64,000 nt of DNA from Gammaproteobacteria bacterium (GCA_022826245.1 JAJDVG010000016.1:1-64000), one strand, 5' to 3'; counted from the first letter of the stretch, positions 18,174-27,392 are shown. Made by a program: numbers and translations. Notes: a model not told the origin generated them from the sequence alone.

Positions 18174-19742
18174 ATGATGACTGACGAATCGAAAAACCTC
18201 GATCGCCGCTCGTTCATGGGCGGCGTGCTCGGCGCGACCGCCGGCGTGGGCGCCGCCGCATTGTTGGCCGACAGGGCGACTGCGCAACAGCCCGACGCGC
18301 CGCCGGACGAGGAACTGCGTCCATCGATGCGGCGCCCGACGAGGCTCTACAAGCTCGAGGCCACGATCCACGATTGCGAGGTCGACGGAACCGTGCCGTC
18401 GGACCTGAACGGCGCGTTCTACCGGGTCGGTCCGGACGCGCAATATCCGCTTGCGCCGGGCAACATTCCGTTCGACGGCGAAGGCCATGTCAGCATGTTC
18501 CGCATCAGGGACGGCCGAGTCGACTACCGCAGCCGTTTCGTCAGGAACGATCGCTGGCTCGCGCAGAACGAGGCCGGCAGGATCCTGTTTCCGATGTACC
18601 GGAACCCGTCGATGGACGATCCGAGCGTCGCGGGCCTGAGCCGCAGCACGGCCAATACCCACATCATCAATCACAGGAACCTGTTGCTCGCGCTCAAGGA
18701 AGACAGTCCGCCGTCGGCGCTCGACCTGCTCACGCTCGAGACGCTCGTGCCGAACTACACGTTCGACGATCAGTTGCCGAGCAGGACGTTCACGGCGCAC
18801 CCGAAGATCGATTCGGAGACCGGCAACATGGTCGCTTTCGGCTACGAGGCGGAAGGCCACGGCAGCCGCGTCGTATCCATGTTCGAGATCACGCCCGCGG
18901 GCGAACTGGTCTGGGATGCCAAGATCGAAGTGCCTTACGTCGGCATGCTCCACGACTTCGCCGTCACGCGGAACCACATCGTGTTCTACGTGATACCGCT
19001 CGCCTTTGACCAGGCGCAGATGGACCGCGGCGGGATTCACTGGTCCTGGGACGCGACGAAGCCGACGTATTTCGGTTTCGTGCGCCGCGGCGGCGACGGC
19101 TCCGACATTCGCTGGATCGAGGGGCCGACGCGCAGCGCCACCCACGTCATGGGCGCCTTCGACGACGGCAACGAGCTCTACGTCGACGTCGAGATGTCGA
19201 TGTCGAATCCGTTTCCCTTCATGCCCATGCGCGACGGCGCCCCATGGAATCCGATCGCGGGTTCAAGCCATATCACGCGGCTTTCGGTCGATCTCTCCGG
19301 GAGCCGGCCGAGCAACTACGGGATCGAGCAGCTTTATCCGCACGTTGGCGCCTTGCCGCGGCAGGACGATCGCTACAACACCGTGCCTTACCGCTACGGC
19401 TTCCTCGGCTGTCCGAACCCGCGCGCGAACGATCCGCGCAACGCCGGGGCCTGCTACACGCGCTTCGATCACCAGACCCGCACCGATACGCTGTTCGATT
19501 TCGGTCCGAACACTTCGCTCGCCGAGTGCTGTTTCGCGCCGCGCAGCGCCGATGCGCGCGAAGGGGAGGGCTACCTCATGGGGCTCGCGACGCGCATCGA
19601 CGAGAACGGCCGCGGGGATCTCGTGATCCTCGACGCCGAGCACCTGGCCGACGGGCCGGTCGCGACCGTCAAGCTGCCGATGCGCGCGGTGGGTCAGGTG
19701 CATGGCTGGTGGGTGCCGGAGGCACAGCTTCCGAGCGCCTAG
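18174..19742 (+). CDS. Exported carotenoid oxygenase family protein
   Basis: 522 aa non-haem iron enzyme of the carotenoid/stilbene cleavage (RPE65-like) family, which splits C=C bonds with O2. The four iron His ligands are recognisable in FTAHPKID, MLHDFAVT, THVMGAFDDGN and VHGWWVPE. LNGAFYRVGPD and FDGEGHVSMFRI are family blocks near the N-terminus. It also has a Tat-type signal (DRRSFMGGVLGATAGVG... ATAQ), so it should work outside the cytoplasm, unusual for this family. AGGA precedes ATG ATG; the second Met (18177) is equally possible. The substrate could be a carotenoid, stilbene or lignin-derived compound; the sequence does not decide. Confidence 0.92.
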   Translation: MMTDESKNLDRRSFMGGVLGATAGVGAAALLADRATAQQPDAPPDEELRPSMRRPTRLYKLEATIHDCEVDGTVPSDLNGAFYRVGPDAQYPLAPGNIPFDGEGHVSMFRIRDGRVDYRSRFVRNDRWLAQNEAGRILFPMYRNPSMDDPSVAGLSRSTANTHIINHRNLLLALKEDSPPSALDLLTLETLVPNYTFDDQLPSRTFTAHPKIDSETGNMVAFGYEAEGHGSRVVSMFEITPAGELVWDAKIEVPYVGMLHDFAVTRNHIVFYVIPLAFDQAQMDRGGIHWSWDATKPTYFGFVRRGGDGSDIRWIEGPTRSATHVMGAFDDGNELYVDVEMSMSNPFPFMPMRDGAPWNPIAGSSHITRLSVDLSGSRPSNYGIEQLYPHVGALPRQDDRYNTVPYRYGFLGCPNPRANDPRNAGACYTRFDHQTRTDTLFDFGPNTSLAECCFAPRSADAREGEGYLMGLATRIDENGRGDLVILDAEHLADGPVATVKLPMRAVGQVHGWWVPEAQLPSA

Positions 19743-19767
19743 TCTGGGCTCCTCACCGAAGGTATGC

Positions 19768-19879
19768 GGGGAGTTGCACGACCCGTCGCTTGAGACCCCC
19801 GCGCGCCGGGATGCGCGCGCGGAGCGTACAGGGATGTATTCACTCCGCGTGTCTCAAGCGACCGGTCGTGCAACTCCCC
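19768..19879. repeat. 112-bp dispersed palindromic repeat, copy 2
   Basis: Arms 19768-19796 and 19851-19879 pair at 28 of 29 positions. Two inner hairpins lie between them, built on CGCGCGC...GCGCGC and CGGAG...CTCCG. It is the inverted counterpart of 1-112. Two base pairs in the inner end of the arms differ between copies with both partners changed (GTCGCTTGAGAC here, GCCGCTTGAAAC there). It lies between two convergent gene ends. Confidence 0.8.
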
Positions 19880-19921
19880 TTGGCGTCGGCGCGGGACTCT
19901 GTGTCGTTCGCGACTGACCGC

Positions 19922-21019
19922 TTACAGGGGCGGGCTGGCCGTTGAGCCGTCGACGCAGTCGTAGGCGCTGACCGTGAGGTCAGGCCGCCAGACGAAATAG
20001 CGTGTCAGGTCGAATGGTTCGGCGAAGGTCACCGGGTCATCGATCGTGATGCGGTAGTCCATGCGCTCGCCGTCGGCGCTCGGCATGAAGCGTTCCACGA
20101 CTCGGATGTCTTCGCTCTGGCGAACTCCGTCCGGCGAAAAGATTTCTGCCTGCATGTGCGTCGTCTCGACGACGAGCGCGTCGCCGTCCCAGCTTCCGGT
20201 CGAGAAGCCGAGGAAGCTGGGTTCGCCCGGCGGCGACGCTGCGCCCATGTGAATACGCCGCACGGCATCGTCTTCCTCCATGCGGATCACGATATCGTCG
20301 CCGTCGCGAATGAACTCGATCGGGTATGGCGTGATCATGATGTATGGCATGGCCTTCAGCGTGCAGTCGTTGAGCGCGGCGCTTGCCGCATCCCACTGCG
20401 CGAGCGTCGCCCGCCCGGCCTCCGTCAGCGGATAGCCGCCCTTGTACATCGGAAAGGCCGCGGGATCGTCGAGGACCGTGCCCCAGACGCGAAACACGCC
20501 CACGGCGCTCTCGCGAGCCGCCGCCGCGGTCTGCTCATCGAAAGCCGGCGCGATGAGTTCACCCGTCCCGGCGTCGGTCCAGCGCGGCGCGACGCCGATC
20601 GACAGCAGGATCTCCCGGCCGTCCGCAAGCAGCAACTGCCGCCCGTAAATTCCCGTGTCGTTGCGAATGGCGGCATCGCCGGCCAGCCGGATGCGGTCGC
20701 CGACCTGCACGAGGTCCGGATCGACGCCGCGCGTGCGCAACACGCTGACGCTGCCGGTCTCGACATCCCAAATGTCACTCGCTCCGGATTCGTCGGTGAC
20801 TTCGACGCGCATTCGCCCGTGCGGGTTGAACCACGACACTTCCGTGACGACGCCTTCGATCTCGATGGTCCGGTCCGGGTAATAGAATCCGGCGAAGGAG
20901 TGGTGCGCGCCGGCAACGGCGGGCAGCGCGAGAACGATCAGCGCCGCGGTGCGCGGAAACCGGGCGAACCGGCCGGATATTGCAGTATCGGTTTGTTGGC
21001 TGTGCGGTAGCTTGGTCAT
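19922..21019 (-). CDS. DUF6152 plus WDGD-domain fusion, exported
   Basis: 365 aa. The signal peptide ends AVAGA at residue 38, followed by HHSFAGFYYPD, so the mature N-terminus would be His39-His40. WFNPHGRM has its His at 67, 28 residues on. The second domain carries FSTGSWDGDALVVETTHMQ, then VVERF, and ends with a Cys-containing YDCVDG segment like the other members. The ATG at 21019 has AGGGGAA upstream; in-frame codons up to 21097 lack support. It stands alone, convergent with the carotenoid oxygenase and divergent from hflK. Confidence 0.83.
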   Translation of the reverse strand: MTKLPHSQQTDTAISGRFARFPRTAALIVLALPAVAGAHHSFAGFYYPDRTIEIEGVVTEVSWFNPHGRMRVEVTDESGASDIWDVETGSVSVLRTRGVDPDLVQVGDRIRLAGDAAIRNDTGIYGRQLLLADGREILLSIGVAPRWTDAGTGELIAPAFDEQTAAAARESAVGVFRVWGTVLDDPAAFPMYKGGYPLTEAGRATLAQWDAASAALNDCTLKAMPYIMITPYPIEFIRDGDDIVIRMEEDDAVRRIHMGAASPPGEPSFLGFSTGSWDGDALVVETTHMQAEIFSPDGVRQSEDIRVVERFMPSADGERMDYRITIDDPVTFAEPFDLTRYFVWRPDLTVSAYDCVDGSTASPPL

Positions 21020-21266
21020 GATGGTTCCCCTAGCGACAGGTACCAGCTCGGCTCGATTGTAAGCGCTCATTTGTTGTCCTGTCCCCGCCGTGCGCACCCG
21101 AGATGCGGGCGGCGGGCTTCACAGCGCCGCGCCGAGGGCGCAGAATGGTCGCGGTAGCAGGGCCGCGTGTCCGCAATGAGCGCGGCAATCCCCCGTACGC
21201 AAAGGTCGCGGCCGTGGTTTCGGTGGCCTGCGTGTTCACGGGAACACACCCCAAGGGAAAACAACC

Positions 21267-22334
21267 ATGAGTCAAGCAAGGGATCTGATCGAACAGCTAA
21301 TGAACGCTGCCGGCGCGACGAACGGGTCCGGCCAGCCGCGCAGACGCAGCGGCGTACGCCGGCCGAGCGGGCTGCCCGGCGGAGCGTTGGCCATCGTTGT
21401 CGCCATGGCCGTCCTGGCCTGGGCGGCGTTGAGTTCCTTCTACACCGTACAGCCGGAGGAACGGGCCGTCGTCAAGCGTTTCGGCAACGTGATCGGGATC
21501 ACCGATCCGGGGCTGCACTTCAAGTTTCCGTTCGGCATCGACGAAGTTCAGCGCGTGGCCACCGAGCGCGTGCTCAAGCAGGAATTCGGTTTCCGTACCG
21601 AGGACGCCTCGGCGCTGCAGAGAACGCGTTTCTCGGATGAGGATTTTCCGGGCGAATCGCTGATGCTGACGGGCGACCTAAACATCATCCAGGTGGAATG
21701 GGTGGTGCAGTACCGTATCGGCGACCCGATCCGTTTCCTGTACGGCATGCGCGATCCGACCGGCACCCTGCGCGACCTGTCCGAATCCGTGATGCGGCGC
21801 GTCGTCGGCAACCGGATCGGCAGCGACGTGCTGACCGTCGGCCGCGTCGATATCGCGAATACCGCGCGCGACGAGATCCAGGCCGCGATGGACCGCTACG
21901 ACAACGGCATCAGGATCATCACGGTGGAACTTCAGGACGTCGTGCCGCCACCGCGCGTTCAGCCGGCCTTCAACGAGGTCAACGAAGCGCGCCAGGAGCT
22001 CGAGCGCATGATCAACGAGGCCACGATGCAGGCCAATCAGGCAATCCCGCGCGCCCGGGGCACGGCCAACCGAATCATTTCGGAGGCCGAAGGCTACGCC
22101 ACGGAGCGCGTCAACCGGGCTTTCGGGGAAACGGCGCGCTTCACGTCGGTGTTGTCCGAGTACCGGAACGTGCCGGAGGTGACGCGGTCGCGTCTCTACC
22201 TCGAGACGCTCAACGAGGCGCTGCCGAGAATCGGCCGCGTGCTTGTCGTGCAGGACGATCAGATATCGCCGCTGCCGCTGCTCAATCTGCCTGACCAGCA
22301 GCCCCGTGCACAGAACCTGGAGGCGAGCCGATGA
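21267..22334 (+). CDS. hflK: FtsH protease modulator HflK
   Basis: SPFH/band-7 membrane protein that forms a cage with HflC around the membrane protease FtsH and modulates its activity. 355 aa: a short cytoplasmic Gly/Arg-rich N-terminus, one membrane helix (about residues 35-55, ALAIVVAMAVLAWAALSSFY), then the band-7 domain beginning TVQPEERAVVKRFG and IGITDPGLHFKFPFGIDEV, followed by an Ala/Glu-rich helical stretch (EARQELERMINEATMQANQA). AGGGAAA lies before the ATG. Its stop overlaps hflC as ATGA. Confidence 0.95.
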   Translation: MSQARDLIEQLMNAAGATNGSGQPRRRSGVRRPSGLPGGALAIVVAMAVLAWAALSSFYTVQPEERAVVKRFGNVIGITDPGLHFKFPFGIDEVQRVATERVLKQEFGFRTEDASALQRTRFSDEDFPGESLMLTGDLNIIQVEWVVQYRIGDPIRFLYGMRDPTGTLRDLSESVMRRVVGNRIGSDVLTVGRVDIANTARDEIQAAMDRYDNGIRIITVELQDVVPPPRVQPAFNEVNEARQELERMINEATMQANQAIPRARGTANRIISEAEGYATERVNRAFGETARFTSVLSEYRNVPEVTRSRLYLETLNEALPRIGRVLVVQDDQISPLPLLNLPDQQPRAQNLEASR

Positions 22335-23275
22335 ACAAGCTGACTCTACCCATAGCCGCGCTCATCGTTGCGGCTTTCGTCGCCTACAACGCCGCGTTCG
22401 TGATCGACCAGGCCGAGCAGGGCATCCTCGTTCAGTTCGGTGAACCGATCGGCGACGTCATTACCGACCCCGGGCTGCATTGGCGCCTGCCGTTCATCCA
22501 GGAAGTGCGCCGTTTCGACAACCGGCTGCTCGCCTGGGACGGCGCCGTGAGCCAGATTCCGACGCTCGGCCGCGAGTTCATCGTGGTGGATACGACGGCC
22601 CGCTGGCGCATTTCCGACCCGCTGCAGTTCCTGCGCTCGGTGCGCGACGAGGTCGGCGCCCGGACGCGGCTTGACGACATCCTCGATTCGGTCGCGCGCG
22701 ACATCGTTTCGGGCACGGAGCTTGAGGAAATCGTCCGTTCGGCCGACTGGCAGGTCGATGTCGAGGGGCTCGACGAGGAGGAACTCTCCGCGCTCGGTGC
22801 GGCAAATCTCGAGCGGCCGACGAAGGGCCGCGAGCAACTCGAGGAAGAGATGCTCGTATCCGCGTCGCGGCTCATGCCGGAGCTCGGCATCGATCTCGTC
22901 GACGTCAGGATCAAGCGGATCAACTACATCGATTCGGTCCGCGAGCAGGTCGAGAGCCGCATGATCTCCGAACGGCAGAGCATCGCGGCGCGCTTCCGCT
23001 CCGAGGGCCAGGGCCGGAGCCAGGAAATACTCGGCGACATGGAGCGCGAACTGCGCAGGATCACGTCGGAAGCCGAACGCAGGGCCCAGGAGATCATCGG
23101 CGAAGCCGACGCCGAAGCCACGCGAATCTACGGCGAAGCCTACGGCGCCGATCCCGAGTTCTACAACTTCTCGAGAACGCTCGAGAGCTATGACTCGCTC
23201 GGCGAGAACACGACCCTGATGATCCGGGCGGAGTCGGAGTTCTTCCGCTACCTGGAGTCGACGACGCAGCCCTGA
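22331..23275 (+). CDS. hflC: FtsH protease modulator HflC
   Basis: Partner of HflK. 314 aa: an N-terminal membrane helix (LTLPIAALIVAAFVAYNAAF), then the band-7 domain (GILVQFGEPIG, DPGLHWRLPFIQEVRRFDNR) and the conserved SRLMPELGIDLVDVRIKRIN segment, followed by a long charged helix (ERRAQEIIGEADAEATRIYG) typical of HflC. Start ATG 22331 overlaps the hflK stop by 4 nt. It is convergent with the PepSY gene, leaving 40 nt between stops. Confidence 0.95.
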   Translation: MNKLTLPIAALIVAAFVAYNAAFVIDQAEQGILVQFGEPIGDVITDPGLHWRLPFIQEVRRFDNRLLAWDGAVSQIPTLGREFIVVDTTARWRISDPLQFLRSVRDEVGARTRLDDILDSVARDIVSGTELEEIVRSADWQVDVEGLDEEELSALGAANLERPTKGREQLEEEMLVSASRLMPELGIDLVDVRIKRINYIDSVREQVESRMISERQSIAARFRSEGQGRSQEILGDMERELRRITSEAERRAQEIIGEADAEATRIYGEAYGADPEFYNFSRTLESYDSLGENTTLMIRAESEFFRYLESTTQP

Positions 23276-23315
23276 CGGGCGCCGCGCCAGGAACGGGCAT
23301 TCCCGCAGAGCGTAG

Positions 23316-24530
23316 TCAGGGCTTGGCGGCGTCGGAAACGACCGGCTGTGATGCCGGTCGCGGCCGGCCTCGCCGGACGAGTGGGGTGACGAGTCGCCGC
23401 CAGGCGAGGGCGATGCCGGTCCAGACCATGATCAGGCTGGTCAGCGAGACCAGCCCCGCGACAGTCTGCCCGACGATACCGAGGGCTTCGCCCGTGTGCA
23501 GGAAGCGAATCCACAGGCGCGCCTGCCGGCCCGGCGACTGGCTGTCAAATGGCTGCCAGAGCGCGACCTGACCGTTGTACCTGTCCAGCGTCACGTTGTG
23601 CCGCTTCTGCGGTTCGCCGCCATTGCCGAGATCGATCCTGAACTGCGCCGACGTTGCATCGGCATCCGGGAGTGTCAGCGTGATCGTCTGCCAGTCCGGT
23701 AGTTGCATCGACGCACGCTCGAAGAGTTCGTCAAGAGTCAGCGGGGACGCAAGCGCTGCGTCCGGGCCATAGGAAGCGGCAGAAGCGGCAGCAGGTTCCC
23801 CGGCTCGAGCGGTCGGCTGCGCGGCGCCGGCGGACGGATCCTCGCCAAAAACCCGGTAGACGAGATCATTGGCCCAGCCGTAGGAGAACACGACCGCGGT
23901 GGCGACGACGACCGCAAGCGGAATCGCCGACCAGAAACCGATGACGTGATGCCAGTTGTAATCTCGCGCCTTGGCGGTGACTGCCGTGCTGTTGAACAGC
24001 AGCCTGGTTCTGAAGCGGATCCATCTGAACGTCGGCGGCAGCCAGAGATACAGCCCGCTGAAAATCAGGAACAGGAACGCCAGGTTGCTGATACCGGTAA
24101 TCGCGCGCGGGACGGCGCGGTCCTCGCGGCTCGCATTGAACCAGCGATGCCAGCCCGTCATCGCGCTGAAGAAGCTGCGCATACCCGCAGCGGCCGGTTC
24201 CAGGACCTCGCCGCTGTAACGGTCGATGCGAAGCGAACTCGAGCGGCCGGCGCTGAGCGTGGCGGGCGCCCGGGGATCGTTCGACAGACCGAGTGAATTT
24301 GCTTCGAACTCCGGAACCTGACGGCTGGCCGCTGCGAGCAGTTCGGCGATCGGCAGCGGGGCCTGACCGGGCGCGGGGTCCGCGAACTGTGCGCGGTCGG
24401 CCCATGCCAGCATCTGCCGTTCGTAGGTCAGAACGACTCCGGTCGCCGACATCATGATGACGACGAGGCCGGTTACCACGCCGCAGACGAGGTGTGTCCA
24501 GAAAATGGTCTTGCGCAACACGGCTCGCAA
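23316..24530 (-). CDS. PepSY-associated TM helix protein, probably iron-regulated
   Basis: 404 aa with about four membrane helices: residues 10-35 (THLVCGVVTGLVVIMMSATG), near 145-165, near 200-220 and near 365-385. PepSY-type periplasmic loops lie between them (RIDRYSGEVLEP, TLDRYNGQVALW). Several His lie in or near the helices (WHRWF, WHHVIG, LHTGEALG), as in the siderophore/iron-reductase-linked PepSY_TM family. A Fur-box-like site is 48 bp upstream, supporting a role in iron uptake or reduction. The start is uncertain: TTG 24530 has GGGAAG upstream and GTG 24521 is possible. Confidence 0.83.
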   Translation of the reverse strand: MRAVLRKTIFWTHLVCGVVTGLVVIMMSATGVVLTYERQMLAWADRAQFADPAPGQAPLPIAELLAAASRQVPEFEANSLGLSNDPRAPATLSAGRSSSLRIDRYSGEVLEPAAAGMRSFFSAMTGWHRWFNASREDRAVPRAITGISNLAFLFLIFSGLYLWLPPTFRWIRFRTRLLFNSTAVTAKARDYNWHHVIGFWSAIPLAVVVATAVVFSYGWANDLVYRVFGEDPSAGAAQPTARAGEPAAASAASYGPDAALASPLTLDELFERASMQLPDWQTITLTLPDADATSAQFRIDLGNGGEPQKRHNVTLDRYNGQVALWQPFDSQSPGRQARLWIRFLHTGEALGIVGQTVAGLVSLTSLIMVWTGIALAWRRLVTPLVRRGRPRPASQPVVSDAAKP

Positions 24531-24578
24531 TCGCTTCCCGCAAATCTCGCGCGAAGCGTAGCAGAAATTGCATTAATT

Positions 24579-24597
24579 GCAAATCATTCTCATTAGC
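24579..24597. promoter_or_regulatory. Fur-box-like operator
   Basis: The 19-mer read on the minus strand (GCTAATGAGAATGATTTGC) matches the classic 19-bp Fur consensus at 14 positions. It sits in an AT-rich patch 48 bp before the PepSY gene start and could control that gene; the MFS gene on the other side is about 200 bp away. Confidence 0.65.
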
Positions 24598-24793
24598 AAA
24601 CGTAAACACGTGTCATTCGCAGCGCGCCGCGCGTGGGCCACCCGGCTAGCGCCGACGAATGGCGATAATTCCAGTAAAGCTGCCGCGTGCCCGCTGCGTG
24701 TGGAAATCGGGCACGATACGCGCTATGTTGCACGCCCGGCAGAACCAACGATAACAACCGTCCGGTTTCTACGGCCGGTCTTGGGAGGAACTC

Positions 24794-26029
24794 ATGAATC
24801 AGACTGCTAACGGCAAGTGGGACACGGACTATGAATGGAAGGCGGTCGCACTGCTCGGCATCGGCTTCGGCCTCGTGGGCCTTGATCGCTGGATCATCGC
24901 GCCACTGTTTCCGTTCATCATGCAGGACCTCGGCCTGGCCGAAGGCGACATTGGCCGACTTGCCGGAATCCTCGGCATCACCTGGGGAATTTTCGCAATC
25001 TTTTCGGGCCGCCTGTCGGACAAGATCGGCCACCGCAAGGTCCTGATACCGGCAATTATCCTGTTTTCACTCCTGTCGGGCTTGTCCGGCGTGGTCCAGA
25101 CTCTGGTCATGCTGACGGTCATTCGCGCACTCATGGGCGCGATGGAAGGCAGCTATTGCCCGACGAGTTTCACGGCCGTCGCGTCAGCTTCCAAACCGTC
25201 GCGCCGGGGCTTCAACCAGGGCCTGCAGCAAAGCGGTTTCGCCTTGCTCGGCCTCGCGCTCGGGCCGATCATCGCCACGGTACTGCTCAATTACATGACC
25301 TGGCGCGGCGTGTTCTGGGTCGTGGCCATCCCGGGCTTCATCATCGGCGGGTTGTTGTACTTCGTGTTGCGCGAGCCGAAGGACACCCAGGCCGGTGAAC
25401 TCATCGGCGCGACGCATCAGGGCGGTAGCTGGTTCGAGGTGCTGCAGTCGAGAAACATAATCGTCTGCATGCTCGCGCTGCTTTGCGCGATGGCCTGCGT
25501 TTTCGTACTTAGCGCAATGGTGCCTGTGTATCTCATAAACGTGCTGGGATTGACACCAGTGCAGATGGGAGTCGTGACCTCGGCGATCGGTTTCGGCGGC
25601 TTCTTCGGCCAATTCGGCTGGCCGGGACTGTCCGACCGCTTCGGCCGCAAGCCGCTTGCGATTATCGGTTTTATCGGCGCGACGATCACGGTGTACTGGT
25701 TCTTCAATACCGGCGCCTCGACGGCTGCGCTGTTCGTGGCGCTCTTCGTTTGCTCGTTCTTCTGCCTCGGAAATATCGCGCTGATCACCGGGCCCATTGC
25801 CACGGAGTCGGCGCCGGTCGGCCTGATCTCGTCGGCCATCGGCCTTGTCGTCGGCGCCGGGGAGATCTTCGGCGGCGGCGTGGCGCCGATCATCGCCGGC
25901 GGCGTGGCGGACGCTTACGGCCTGCCGAGCGTTGGCTGGGTCGCGTTGGCGGGCGTTGCACTTGGCATCTTCGTGTGCCTGTTCCTGAAGGAAACCGCGC
26001 CAACCAAGGTTGCAGCTCAGGCAGCCTGA
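24794..26029 (+). CDS. MFS transporter
   Basis: 411 aa with 12 predicted membrane helices. The loop between helices 2 and 3 is GRLSDKIGHRKVL (the MFS G-x-L-[SA]-D-x-x-G-[HR]-[RK] motif) and is repeated in the second half as WPGLSDRFGRKPL. The N-terminal half has LDRWIIAPLFPFIMQDLGL and the R in VIRALMGAMEG, resembling anion/sugar-acid symporters and related families. The substrate is unknown. GGGAGGA precedes the ATG. It is followed by a strong hairpin. Confidence 0.92.
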   Translation: MNQTANGKWDTDYEWKAVALLGIGFGLVGLDRWIIAPLFPFIMQDLGLAEGDIGRLAGILGITWGIFAIFSGRLSDKIGHRKVLIPAIILFSLLSGLSGVVQTLVMLTVIRALMGAMEGSYCPTSFTAVASASKPSRRGFNQGLQQSGFALLGLALGPIIATVLLNYMTWRGVFWVVAIPGFIIGGLLYFVLREPKDTQAGELIGATHQGGSWFEVLQSRNIIVCMLALLCAMACVFVLSAMVPVYLINVLGLTPVQMGVVTSAIGFGGFFGQFGWPGLSDRFGRKPLAIIGFIGATITVYWFFNTGASTAALFVALFVCSFFCLGNIALITGPIATESAPVGLISSAIGLVVGAGEIFGGGVAPIIAGGVADAYGLPSVGWVALAGVALGIFVCLFLKETAPTKVAAQAA

Positions 26030-26040
26030 GTGTCTGCTCA

Positions 26041-26111
26041 GCGGTTGCGCGGCTCGAGCGGCCGTGCAACCGCGACGAGCGGCGCATCCGACCAGTCCGC
26101 CGGATGCGGAC
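26041..26111 (+). terminator. Hairpin terminator and overlapping alternative stems
   Basis: 26041-26053 pairs with 26061-26073 (13 pairs, one G.U) 11 nt after the MFS stop. Next, 26083-26090 can pair with 26101-26108, or 26095-26100 with 26106-26111; the last two share bases and exclude each other. No T-run follows the first stem directly; a T-rich stretch occurs only at about 26145. Rho-independent action is therefore uncertain. Confidence 0.5.
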
Positions 26112-26207
26112 GGCGCGGGCAAGACATCTGCCGAAAGGCGGTTCAATTTTTGTTATGCTCGGAAAATAGCTGTTTGGCAATGAATCAATAACGGATATGG
26201 TGAAGCG

Positions 26208-27326
26208 ATGATCGACAGAAAACTTGGTGGTTCAGTGGCTTCGTCGTGCATGGTTGTCGCCGGCGTGGCAGTCCTTTTCACCGCGCCTGACGTCGCACGG
26301 GCACAGGGCAATGGCGGGGCCGGAGGCGCCGAATGCGTCCCGCTCGCGGAGCAGTATCCCGATCTCGGCACGCCGCAGAGCGTGTCGGCGAACCGCGAGT
26401 TCACGACAGTCTGGGGCTCGTTCGAGCTGCCGGGCGGTCCGTGCGGTTACGCATCGGCCGAGGAGCACTACAACGCGCTGCTCGAGGATGCACAGAGCCG
26501 CGGCGGCCCGTCCGAGCACACGATGGCAACCCTGCCGGACTGGAGCGGACACTGGGGTACGGAAAACTCGACGGGCGAGATCACGATCGTCGGTCGGCAC
26601 TCCACGCTCGAGGGCATGGCCGTGCGGCTGACTCCGGAAGCGCGCGAGGTCTTCCAGCGCGACTACGAGATGTGGAGAGAGGATCACGCGATCGACCCGT
26701 TGTCGTTCTGCCTGCCGCCGAATTTCCCGCGCTGGTTCACCGAGTACGGCTACAGGGAACATTTTCTCGCGCCCGACAAGACCGTGCTCGGCAGCGAGAT
26801 GGTCAACCAGTTCAGGCGGGTATTCACCGATGGTCGGCCGCATCCCAGCGAGGAGTGGCTCACTAACGAATGGCTCGGCTATTCGATCGGATTCTGGGAT
26901 GAAGACGTCCTGACGATCTGGACCAAGGGCATCAAGGAAGGCATTCTGCAGCGCAACATGCCGCGCCAGACGAACCGGATGGAAGTCATCGAGCGCTGGC
27001 GCAAGGTCGATCCGGTAGCGGCCGGCGTCGAATTGGCGCTCGACACCTTCGGTTCGGATCACATACCCACCGAGCGTATCGAAGTCGAAGTCACGATGTA
27101 CGACCCGACATTCGTCGAGCCGTGGCACACGGTCGCCGCGCTCTACAAGGAAGACGACCGCACGCCCGAGGCCAAGGAACGGATCTGGCCGCACCAGTGG
27201 GACTGCGTCGAAGGTTCCCAGTGGTTCATTACCGAGGAGGGCGTCGTCAGCCAGTATGCGCCCGGCGAGAAGCCCGCGCTGACGAACCCGGATTTCTGGT
27301 TCGACGAAGACTACGTTCACCAGTAG
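26208..27326 (+). CDS. Exported protein with a diverged WDGD-type domain
   Basis: 372 aa. The signal peptide runs to VARA near residue 33. The mature chain includes PDWSGHWGTENSTG at about 105-118, equivalent to the F-x-G-x-W opening of the partner domain. LGYSIGFWDEDVLTIWTKG near residue 225 is the same motif with Glu for Gly. It has no N-terminal HH and no NPH, so only one half of the DUF6152 pair is present, with a different N-terminal half. It ends near DCVEGSQWF, similar to the Cys-Val-[DE]-G close of the protein at 19922. Function unknown. GGTGA lies before the ATG. Confidence 0.78.
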   Translation: MIDRKLGGSVASSCMVVAGVAVLFTAPDVARAQGNGGAGGAECVPLAEQYPDLGTPQSVSANREFTTVWGSFELPGGPCGYASAEEHYNALLEDAQSRGGPSEHTMATLPDWSGHWGTENSTGEITIVGRHSTLEGMAVRLTPEAREVFQRDYEMWREDHAIDPLSFCLPPNFPRWFTEYGYREHFLAPDKTVLGSEMVNQFRRVFTDGRPHPSEEWLTNEWLGYSIGFWDEDVLTIWTKGIKEGILQRNMPRQTNRMEVIERWRKVDPVAAGVELALDTFGSDHIPTERIEVEVTMYDPTFVEPWHTVAALYKEDDRTPEAKERIWPHQWDCVEGSQWFITEEGVVSQYAPGEKPALTNPDFWFDEDYVHQ

Positions 27327-27346
27327 CCGCGGAGCCTGAACACGAT

Positions 27347-27372
27347 CGTCCGCGCCCGTTGCGGCGCGGACG
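27347..27372. terminator. Hairpin between convergent genes
   Basis: A perfect 10-bp stem (27347-27356 with 27363-27372) with a 6-nt loop lies between the stop of the gene at 26208 and the stop of the P450 gene. It has no T-run on either side, so it is a possible bidirectional or Rho-assisted terminator. Confidence 0.45.
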
Positions 27373-27392
27373 GCGCGTCCTGGGTCGCGTTC

